Shown piece after piece: positions 9,277-16,627 of a stretch of DNA of 16,627 nt; positions within the stretch are counted from its first letter, which is position 1, and every line of letters starts with the position of its first letter. Origin of the DNA: Podila epigama (Eukaryota > Mortierellomycota > Mortierellomycetes > Mortierellales > Mortierellaceae); contig JAAAVE010000576.1 in assembly GCA_015679605.1 (NCBI GenBank), positions 1 through 16,627 on the forward strand, in the 5' to 3' direction. The notes under the pieces are model-generated. The model saw only the letters and a list, made by a program, of their open reading frames with translations. It searched no databases and was not told the DNA's origin. A program made the position numbers and the translations under genes.

Positions 9277-11235
9277 ATGTCCACAGGAGTAAATGCTCAC
9301 GGTACAGACACCTTGGCAAAGAAAAAGATACATCCTCTTGAACTCCCAGAGATTCTATACAATCTTGTGCAATTCCTTGACCGCAAGTCGATTTTACAGG
9401 CAGCACTCGTTTGTCAAGCATGGTCGAGGCTATTCTCACCCATGCTGTTTCAAGAGGTGCGCGCTCAGGATTGGAACTATCCAGGATTCATTATTCTCTT
9501 TCAGAAGCATTTACCAGAGGTCATCAAGCTTGAATGGAGAAAATCACGTCGTGAGGCTAGGCGTCGGTACCGGGAAATGCTGAACGCTCTCCCACCAAGG
9601 CTAGAGGAGGATGAACATGATTTGGATGAGGATACGACAACCTATTCCATGGATCAAATGTGTCTTGCAGACTTGTCATCGATCCTTGACCGAGAGAGGA
9701 CAACGCGGCTTCGGATGCTGGTCATCCAAGGCGAAATGAATTTGAGTCGATTTCTCTCAACTATCTTGCCATTACTTCCCAACTTGACCTGTCTCAAGAT
9801 TGAAGATTGCTTCTCTTGGCAAAAGGTTGGCATCAAGACGATCCTGAACTGCTGTCAGTCCTTGCAGAGTCTGGATTGTGATAGTTCAGTCACCCTTCAG
9901 TTCACAGAACAGCAGGGGCTCATTCCAACGAACAAGGATGGGACCATATCAAGCTCGCATGACTCAACAGTCCGAAAGAAACTGCTGGTTGACAACAGCA
10001 TGCGCATGCATAGCAACAGCAGTGGTCCAGCCATGGATTCAATAGAACACCCTCACCGGCCACCGACGCCCTACACGCTCAAAATCTTGCGCTTACACAA
10101 GACAAGCCTCTCTGACCTTGAGTTACTCGGGCTCCTCCAGGACTGCCCTCAGCTCAAAGAACTCTACCTCCATCAACAATCAGGACTTGCAGGTGGTGTG
10201 CCAGTCTCGACCACGACTGCTACTCATCAATGGAACTGGTCTGAAGCCTTCGCCACGCGACTTGCAGAGGCTTGCCCAAAACTTGTTTATCTCCATCTCA
10301 GTCCAGGTTGTTTCCAGTCACTGCCTGAAGATATTCTGCAGCGTGTCTTGATGGCGTTTCCACAACTCCAAGGTCTGGGTGTTCCATTCTCAAAGTTTGG
10401 AGATGAGACGATGGATTTGATTCTTGCCACGCGTATTCGGCCACTTGATGACGAACACGGCGATGAAGAAGAGAGAGAAGGAGAGAGACGAGACTTGAGC
10501 AGCCAACGTGGCCATATGGACATTGGCAGATTCAGCTCCTTGACGAGTCTTGACCTTTCCAATCTCAAAGGTCCTCGTTTATCGAGCAGGAAAATACTAC
10601 AGTTCTTGGAGTCGTGCTCAACTCTTGTTCATTTTTGGGGAGATCCTTATCTCATTCATGTAGAGGATATGCTGGATCATCAAAAGGGTATCGCGTATAC
10701 CAAAGGTGATCACAACGATGATAGCAAACACGAAATCCAGTTGCGACCATGGGCATGTCAAAGGCTCGAAACGTTTGTTGCAGGATTTCAGATGACAGGG
10801 AAGGCAGGTTCGGCTCTCCTTTCGATACATGACGCTGAACGTGCTATTTATCAGCAGCTGGGTCAGTGTTGTAAGCGATTGAGACGACTAGATATCTTGA
10901 ACGAGGCTCCATCGTTTTCGCTTCAAGCTGGACTCGATCAACTGGCCAGTCTAACAGTATTGCAATCCTACCGTGTCACACGGTGGGCAACACACCGAGG
11001 AGCGACCATGACAGAGGATTGGGAAATGGATCCGTCTATAGTAGAGGCGCTTGAATGGATTGCACGAACATGGACATGTTTACAAGAGCTCCATGTTCCC
11101 CGGGAAGGACTTGCTCGAAGTGGTGGTCGAAATTACATTGCTCATGGCGCATCCACTACCAACCCGATCCTTCAGCGACTACGACTCTCTGGACGGACCA
11201 ACATTGACATTTATGCCATTGACAACAAAGTCTAA
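9277..11235 (+). CDS. F-box / leucine-rich-repeat protein (intronless, 652 aa)
   Basis: Predicted substrate-recognition subunit of an SCF (Skp1-cullin-F-box) ubiquitin ligase. Residues 19-60 form an F-box: LELPEILYNLVQFLD, then LVCQAWSRLFSPMLF, the part that binds Skp1 in known members. Irregular leucine-rich segments follow, for example around residues 169-200 (LTCLKIEDC), 269-300 (LKILRLHKTSLSDLELLGLL, LKELYLHQ), 335-385 (LVYLHLSPG), 419-440 (LTSLDLSNLKG), 540 (LRRLDIL) and near the C-terminus (LQRLRLSG). An acidic, charged insert lies at about 389-405. The single open frame needs no splicing, unlike its neighbours. The ATG has a purine at -3 and follows an A-rich leader. Large families of intronless F-box/LRR genes are a feature of Mortierella-like fungi. 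The target protein cannot be inferred. The gene converges on the PP2A gene. Confidence 0.88.
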   Translation: MSTGVNAHGTDTLAKKKIHPLELPEILYNLVQFLDRKSILQAALVCQAWSRLFSPMLFQEVRAQDWNYPGFIILFQKHLPEVIKLEWRKSRREARRRYREMLNALPPRLEEDEHDLDEDTTTYSMDQMCLADLSSILDRERTTRLRMLVIQGEMNLSRFLSTILPLLPNLTCLKIEDCFSWQKVGIKTILNCCQSLQSLDCDSSVTLQFTEQQGLIPTNKDGTISSSHDSTVRKKLLVDNSMRMHSNSSGPAMDSIEHPHRPPTPYTLKILRLHKTSLSDLELLGLLQDCPQLKELYLHQQSGLAGGVPVSTTTATHQWNWSEAFATRLAEACPKLVYLHLSPGCFQSLPEDILQRVLMAFPQLQGLGVPFSKFGDETMDLILATRIRPLDDEHGDEEEREGERRDLSSQRGHMDIGRFSSLTSLDLSNLKGPRLSSRKILQFLESCSTLVHFWGDPYLIHVEDMLDHQKGIAYTKGDHNDDSKHEIQLRPWACQRLETFVAGFQMTGKAGSALLSIHDAERAIYQQLGQCCKRLRRLDILNEAPSFSLQAGLDQLASLTVLQSYRVTRWATHRGATMTEDWEMDPSIVEALEWIARTWTCLQELHVPREGLARSGGRNYIAHGASTTNPILQRLRLSGRTNIDIYAIDNKV

Positions 11236-11556
11236 AAGCTCCTATCCAAGCGTGCCTTATGTGTCCTGTCGCGCCCAAGAGAGTTGTTTTAAAGCATTGT
11301 TCAAACGTTTGTCGAATTCCATAACATCAGATCAACTTGTTTGTTCAATATGTAAATACATTACCGTTTTTCTTTTTTCTTCTTTATCCTCTCTTCATGT
11401 TGGCAGATCTACATCTAGCCTCTTCAGAAAAGAAAAGAAAAGAAAAGAGAGAGAGAGAAAGAAAGAAAAAAAAAACGTTGTTTACGTATGATGGTTCTGT
11501 GCTTTTCTTTCTCATTTTTCATTTTTCATTTTTCATTTTTAATTTGTCTTGTTTGT
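11236..11556. other. Convergent 3' intergenic region with AT-rich repeats
   Basis: This 321-bp spacer lies between the stop codons of the F-box gene (+) and the PP2A scaffold gene (-), so it should hold both 3' UTRs and polyadenylation sites. It contains a GAAAA/GA-rich tract (about 11427-11475) and four perfect copies of CATTTTT (11513-11540). I did not find an AATAAA in the expected place for either gene. Confidence 0.6.
11513..11540. repeat. 7-bp tandem repeat CATTTTT, four perfect copies
   Basis: Twenty-eight bases of perfect heptamer repeat lie just beyond the PP2A gene's stop codon, so in its transcript they read as repeated AAAAATG in the 3' UTR. Confidence 0.85.
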
Positions 11557-14407
11557 CTATTGAGCAGTCATGAGTGCCTTATGGGCAAAGAAACGAACAT
11601 CGTGGTCAGGATCTTCTCCCAGCTTCATCAAGGCAGGCTTGAGCTGCTGTTCCACTAATGCTTTCGTGTCCGCATTCTGTGAGAGCACTGGAATCAAAGC
11701 TTCTATCGATTTTGCGACATTGAATCGAATGTTGGGAATTGGATCCGACACCAGGTTCGTCACTGTCGGCATAATATAATCGCGAATCACTTCAGGTGTC
11801 ACTGCTGGTGCCATGGCCTACATGAACAAAAAGAAAAAGAAAGGTTGGATATGTTTAGGCTAAAATGGATGAGGAAGGCAGATACGCCTATCCAGCACAC
11901 ACACGAACGGCAATAAAAGAACAAAGTACAAAGTACGCAGTACACACAAATAAAAATAAAAAAGGTACTTACAGTGATGGCAAAGATGGTTGTCATTCTG
12001 TACAAGTAGTTAGGATGAGTGCCCATGGCAAGCACCTTGGGGATGATAGTCTGCTTGGCCCAGTCAACACCAAAGACCTCGGTCAGCTTCCTAAGGTTGA
12101 CTGTGGCAGCATCACGAATCGAGAACACACTGTCGCCCAACCATGACATGCAGAGGGCGCCCAGTTTTTCGTCAAAAAATTCTACACCTAACTGGGTTGC
12201 CAAGAGAGGAATATGCTCAATGATGGCCAGGCGAACACGCCACTGCTTATCCTCGGCCAACTCAACAATCGCTGGCAACAGGGACTGGGACAAGAGCTCA
12301 ATGCCAATGACCTGGTTAACAGTCTCGAGTTTAGAAATGATGTTGAGACGGACCTCGTGAAAGTCATCCTTAAGCAGCTGCAAAAACAAGGGCAGCAGGT
12401 GCTCTGTAGTTGATTCCTTGCCAAGAATGGGCGCCAGGCCACTGATCTGCATTGCCAATGCTGCGCGAACATGCTGCGAAGTGTCCGTGACCAGATCTCT
12501 GACGCATGGCAAAATGTAGTTCAAGATCGTCTCCTTGTCCACCAACTGTGCGAATCCTATTAGACGAATGCCGTGCAAGGCGAAAACGCGATATCAAATG
12601 TGTTAGTCATCAGCTCTGTGCTGGCCAAAGATCTTGGTCACATCTGTACTCTTTGTCCCACTCATAGCCTGTCCATGTGTAAAACGAAGATAGCAAGAAA
12701 AAAGGCAAAAAAGGCAAAAAAAAAAAAAAAAAAAGTAAGGATATAGACTTGCCAGGGACCTGACCAGCTGCCGCTGTGCGAACTTCAGCCTCGTTATCCT
12801 TCAAAAGGCGGACAAAGGCGGTAACAAGGTCCTCGCGTGTAATCTCTTCGCCAACAGCTCTGCTTAACTACCAGATAGAGGCAGGTATTACAAATAGAGT
12901 AAGGTTCTCTTTTCATTTTGCTCTCCTACCAATATTGCATACGTTCGTGACACCTGAACCAGGAATGTCCGAGGCATAAACTTTTGAAGACGTCATATTT
13001 TTACCTTGACAAAGTTATCAGCAATCATATAGCGCACACGCCAAGACTTATCTGCGACCATGGCCTTGATCGTCTGGAGAAAGTAGGCTTTAGACTCTTC
13101 AGGCGTGACCAACTCAGCAATCGCCACCAGGTCTGTCACGGTCAGAAGTCGAACCGAGTCTTGCTCGTCCTGTGCCAATTTGTTGAACAATGGGATAATG
13201 TCGCCAACGAGGTGCTCCTTGCTAAGCCTCTTTGCAAAATCCTAAAAAATATTAGTCGTGTGGGAGCGAAGAATGAGTATCAGTTTTTTGTCAAAGGTCA
13301 TATAACACTTTTGTCAATTTCTTCAGGGAAGGTAACAAGGGATATAAGAGTCTACATACTCCAAGGGCGGTGGCAGCAGCACGTCGAACCATTGGGGTAT
13401 CGTCCAAGCAAAGCTGGCTAAATGATCTATATTGCGAAGTACAAAAAAGAGCGTGTGAGAATGGTACAGTGTTTTACATTCCTTTCAGACGCGTTTTTTT
13501 TTTGTTCGTGTGATGCAGTCTCTCCTTACTTGCGCATGTCTTCCTGAACAACTGGTGAGACAGCTGGGTAGCCGCTAGCGTAGAGACCGGTGGCACTGGT
13601 ACGGCTCGTGAACCAATCCCCTTGTGAGAGTCGTTTGAGAAGAGGGATAAAGTACTGCTCAAGCTGGTCGTGATTCAACACAGGGATAACCTTGTTCAGA
13701 GACTCGACAGCCTGCGTGTCGAGTTTGCAAAAAGAAATGATAATGACAATAAAAAAAAAAAAAAAAGTAAATAAATAAATAAAAAGTCAGGCGATTTGAT
13801 TCGGACCAAGTCGAGTCAAGTCAAAGACCACGTAAAAAGGAGTGCCATTATGAGAGAACAAGGGGGCCAAGTGGAGCGTGTTTATCATACCTTGTCGCGC
13901 ACCATGGCCTCCTCAACTGCCGTGAGGCTCTCCAAGGGCTGGAGAAGGATGTGAGCGTATTCTGGCCCACCGATAAACTCGACAAAGTTGCCAAGTTCTT
14001 CGGCCAGAGCAAGAAGAACCTCATCCTCATCATCAATCGATTCTGTCATTCCAGAGGGAGGTGACATAGAAATGGGATGGGGACAAGTACAATTATTATT
14101 AGAGTTGGGTCACTTGATTAGGACGTGTCAAGACAGTGGCCACATCATGTCCCACCCTTTTGAGAGGGGGGCGTAGGTTGATCAAGAACAAATACAGAAC
14201 GAATGACACTAGACTAGAAAAGAATAAGGAAAACGAGTAATGTGTACCATCGAGGAATGGAATCAGCTCATCTCGAGCGCGTTGTGGTCCAAGAGCGAGA
14301 GCAATAGTGTTGAGGCGTTTGATGGCATTAAGTCGCAGGGAGACGTCGTCATGACGGAGTTCGTCAATGAGGATGGCGATAGGGTAAAGCTCGCCTTCAG
14401 GATTCAT
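11557..14407 (-). CDS. TPD3: PP2A scaffold (A/PR65) subunit, HEAT-repeat protein (8 exons, 585 aa)
   Basis: Scaffold of protein phosphatase 2A: in known members, N-terminal HEAT repeats hold the B subunit and repeats 11-15 hold the catalytic subunit. Exons: 14407-14248, 14042-13891, 13711-13530, 13426-13360, 13241-13005, 12867-12753, 12556-11973 and 11817-11557. Seven introns (205, 179, 103, 118, 137, 196 and 155 nt) all keep frame and give 585 aa, against about 589 in human. Family motifs are present in order: [12 protein letters not shown] (residues 7-18), [14 protein letters not shown] (58-71), GDWFTSR in exon 3, [11 protein letters not shown] in exon 4, DEQDSVRLL and DKSWRVRYM in exon 5, [14 protein letters not shown] across exons 6-7, [12 protein letters not shown] and GVEFFDEKL in exon 7, and [10 protein letters not shown] in exon 8. 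Intron 6 begins with GC rather than GT. No residue expected to be invariant looks missing, and the gene appears functional. Confidence 0.96.
12557..12752 (-). other. GC-AG intron (intron 6 of the PP2A scaffold gene)
   Basis: The donor reads CTG|GCAAGT, matching the known GC-donor consensus, and the acceptor is AATAG|GATTC. Only this join gives [14 protein letters not shown], which matches the fungal family spacing. The nearby GT candidates (CAG|GTCCCT, AA|GTCTAT) delete residues or break frame. A U19 run starts 18 nt downstream of the donor. Confidence 0.85.
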
Positions 14408-14659
14408 ATTTTTTGTTTTTTTGTCTTTTTTGATTTGTTCGTTGTTTAGATTTGATATATGAATGTGATTGTTTTTTTTTTATGAATGTGTGTTGTTGTG
14501 TGTGAATGTGTATCAAGGTTGATGGATGGGAAAGAGTTTTTTTTTAATTGGCCACAAGGGGGGGATGCATCCATAACTGGTCGAAAATAAGCTTGCTTAA
14601 GGGTTTGTTGGTCTGGTTCAACACACAACAGTGGCATTTTATGTCCTTTCTTGCGCATT

Positions 14660-14775
14660 CTTGCACACGAAGACAAGGACACACAAGTGCAAGCACAAGT
14701 ACACGCACACACACGCACGCACACAAGTACACAAGTACGCACGCACAAACACGCGCGCACACAAGTACACACATT
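14660..14775. repeat. CA/CG-rich alternating tract with ACACAAGT units
   Basis: A stretch of about 115 bases built from ACAC, GCAC and ACAAGTAC units, largely alternating purine and pyrimidine, with CGCGCGCAC near 14751-14760. Such sequence is prone to Z-DNA and length variation. It lies about 250-370 bp upstream of the PP2A scaffold start codon. Confidence 0.75.
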
Positions 14776-14984
14776 ATCTTTGGGCCATATTGCCTTTTCG
14801 AGGAAAATGCTACGCGTCTTTTTATTTTGTTTTTCTAACTAATTGACCTTCTTTTGACTGACAATATTAGGAATATGAAGCAAATAGCCTGCAAGAGATG
14901 GACGGCATTGTCTAACATAGAGATTCATCCTTGTTGAAGAGGATACGTAGGAAGCAATCATTAGGCAGTAAACCTTTTTCCATG

Positions 14985-15040
14985 GTGTATGGGTGTATGA
15001 GTGTATGAGTGTTTGAGTGTAAGAGTGAAAGAGTGAACAG
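14985..15040. repeat. 8-bp minisatellite GTGTATGA, seven diverging copies
   Basis: Seven contiguous 8-mers with no indel: GTGTATGG, GTGTATGA twice, GTGTTTGA, GTGTAAGA, GTGAAAGA and GTGAACAG. They drift stepwise from left to right, as expected when an array decays from one end. Confidence 0.85.
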
Positions 15041-15442
15041 GTGAACGTGCACAGACCAAGGTGAAGGATTGAGCATTCAGGTACAAGGGTGACTGACATC
15101 CCTCGTTCTTCTGCTGTTCGTCTGGGATATGATGCCATTTTCAGCACAATCAACAGTTTTCTGTTCAGCGAGATGTGACTTTACACTTGAACAAGCACTG
15201 TAAAATTCCTTTGACTTGTTGGTGTGTTGCAATACAAAGAAGGAAGGGTCTTGCAATATTTCCTTGACCGTGTACCTTGTGCCTGCCTTGATTGACTTTT
15301 TTGCCTGCCTTGTGCTATGTGCTTTGGTGTGTAATAAAGGAAGGATGCGAGGTTGTGTTTAGACGAGGAGATGTTTCCATCATTGTTTGGGGCACGGAGT
15401 GCATGGGTGATAGCTCTGTACGGGAACTGCGGGCACTGGCAC

Positions 15443-15491
15443 ATCCATCCATCCATCCAGCCATTCATCCATTCACCCATCCATCCATCCA
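15443..15491. repeat. (CATC)n tetranucleotide tract
   Basis: CATC/CATT tetramers with two interruptions, followed at about 15500-15525 by a GAC(A/G)A(G/A) tract related to the GACAA array at 9216. Confidence 0.8.
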
Positions 15492-16010
15492 AATATTCAC
15501 GAGACCAGACAAGACGAGACGAGACATCCAGCGTATGCAGCCATCCATCGTTTCCATCTTTTTCGAAATAATAAAAAAAAAAAGCATCATGCATCACATT
15601 AAGCATCCTCCACAGGCTGATAACACATACTCACTCGCCAACAACACATCACTGGAATAGGTGGGAAGAGTGTGCGAGTGTGAAATGTGCAAAACGTGTG
15701 AAAATGTACAAGTCAACGCCAAAGCATGAATATGGGGGTGTGTGTCAATGAGAGCACACTTCCAAACGCACTTTTCTCTTGTCTTTCAACTGCATCAATC
15801 AATGCACCCATGCTGCTTCTGCTTCAGCCATGTTTGTTTGCAACAGACACAAATTTAAGTAGAGACGGACCATCTCTTTTTTCTTTTCCTTCGTTCTGTT
15901 AAAAAAAATAAAAAAAAAAAATCCCCCTCCATGTTCGTCCACAAAGCCATCCACTCTACCCATTCCACTCAACACCATCTCAACACGCAAAAGTAGCACA
16001 CACTAAAAAG

Positions 16011-16205
16011 AAAAAAAAAAAAAAATCAACAACAACAACAACAACAAACAACAAGAACAACACGCCCAAACAGCATCTCTTTATCATTCGTTCATTCTTT
16101 ATCTTCATTCTTCCTTCATTCTTCTCACTCGTCTCCCTCCCCCTCCCTCACTTTATCACTCATTCTTTATTCCACCCTCCTTCCATTTTTTACCATCATT
16201 TAACA
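16011..16205 (+). promoter_or_regulatory. A-run, CAA-rich and CT-rich leader of the right-edge gene
   Basis: An A15 run (16011-16025) is followed by CAA trinucleotides (about 16026-16060) and then about 140 bases that are almost entirely C and T up to AACAATG. This order is typical of a fungal core promoter and unstructured 5' leader. No TATA box is evident, and the exact transcription start is unknown. Confidence 0.5.
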
Positions 16206-16305
16206 ATGCCGGATCCTGTCATCAACGCAAGAGCCTACCAGAGTGGCTCGGAAGGATCTGATCATCCTCACGAAGACGAGCCCGAGCGCAACTTTTCCTC
16301 TTTTT
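16206..16305 (+). CDS. First exon of an unidentified gene, cut by the window's right edge
   Basis: An ATG in good context (AACAATGCC) after a CT-rich leader opens 33 codons plus one base, then meets a strong GTATGT donor at 16306. The peptide starts MPDPVINARAYQSGSEG and ends EDEPERNFSSF; it is hydrophilic and acidic, like the cytosolic tail of a larger protein. Unspliced reading gives a stop soon after, which supports splicing. No acceptor could be fixed in the remaining 320 bases. A CAG at 16349 keeps frame but would make an intron of only 44 nt, far shorter than the others here. The family is not recognised. Confidence 0.5.
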
Positions 16306-16627
16306 GTATGTGTGTTCATTATCTGTTCCTGGTCTCTAAACTCGATCAGTGAAAAACATGAATTTAGCTTATTTTTCATGTTCAATTATGCGCGTTTCAA
16401 CATGTCTAATTCATTCCTCCTTTACTTTGTCAATCTTCTATGTTTTTTTATACTCACTCGACGTTTGAACCATGATCGTGTTTTCTTTCTTTCTTTACGT
16501 TTGCCACCAACAACGACGACAATGACAACGACAACAAACATAACAACATACAACAAAACACATCATTGTTCTTTCATTCGCGTCATTCTCTTCAATCACC
16601 ATGAAACGGATCGATCATTCTTTGAAT
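16306..16627 (+). other. Probable intron or undetermined sequence of the right-edge gene
   Basis: Begins with GTATGT and continues as AT-rich, low-complexity DNA with CT runs and a CAA/CGA-rich stretch (about 16506-16560). No exon was recognisable before the window ends. Confidence 0.35.

Larger units (their letters stand above)
14408..16205. other. Divergent intergenic region, repeat-rich
   Basis: About 1.8 kb between the PP2A scaffold gene (-) and the partial gene at 16206 (+). It should contain both promoters. No open frame has protein-like composition. It holds an alternating purine-pyrimidine CA/CG tract (about 14660-14775), an 8-bp GTGTATGA array (14985-15040), a CATC tetramer tract (about 15440-15491), several A-rich runs, and a CAA-rich then CT-rich leader immediately before the right-hand gene. 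No tRNA or other RNA gene was seen. Confidence 0.6.

Noticed and set aside
14546-14774. Minus-strand open frames rich in Cys and Val
   Set aside because: They are translations of the CA/CG repeat tract in two frames at once, which marks them as repeat artefacts.
14835-14871. Sequence with CTAAC and a following ATTAG, resembling an intron 3' end on the plus strand
   Set aside because: No matching exon or donor was found. It could be a leader intron of the right-edge gene, but there is no support.
1-16627. CRISPR arrays, insertion sequences, transposon ORFs or integrated viral genes
   Set aside because: No spaced direct repeats, transposase, reverse transcriptase, integrase or long terminal repeats were seen. 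All arrays found are simple tandem repeats.

Overview
The window is nuclear DNA of a filamentous fungus. Protein genes carry short spliceosomal introns of 103-205 nt with GT(A/R) donors, CTAAC/CTNAC-like branch sites and TAG/CAG acceptors. Intergenic DNA is full of homopolymer A/T runs, CT tracts and microsatellites, and mRNA leaders are CAA- or CT-rich. An intronless F-box/LRR gene and this overall texture fit an early-diverging lineage such as Mortierellomycota or Mucoromycota. That placement is an inference from style, not from a marker gene.

Layout: bases 1-4723 hold no gene I can support, only simple repeats and a long strand-asymmetric purine/pyrimidine stretch. Next come two minus-strand genes. 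The first (4724-6946, 4 exons, 604 aa) is an MFSD1-type major facilitator with an unusually long central loop. The second (7389-8843, 3 exons, 400 aa) is an uncharacterised protein with a Thr-rich middle and a hydrophobic C-terminal domain. A divergent promoter carrying two interlocked CACGTG palindromes separates it from a plus-strand intronless F-box/leucine-rich-repeat gene (9277-11235, 652 aa). That gene converges on a minus-strand, 8-exon gene (11557-14407, 585 aa) for the PP2A scaffold A subunit. A 1.8 kb repeat-rich divergent intergenic region then leads to the first exon of a plus-strand gene (from 16206) that runs off the right edge.

The genes look like ordinary independent housekeeping and regulatory loci: dipeptide or solute transport from vacuoles, ubiquitin-ligase substrate choice, and phosphatase assembly. 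They do not form a cluster or pathway. I rebuilt the exon structures by hand from splice signals, reading-frame phase and family similarity. The PP2A and MFSD1 models close in frame at every junction.

I found no new genetic system. The points most worth following up are a GC-AG intron in the PP2A gene with a poly-U run just after the donor, the paired E-box palindrome in the divergent promoter, the uncharacterised Thr-rich protein with its uncertain N-terminus, and a recurrent 8-bp repeat periodicity in the intergenic DNA.
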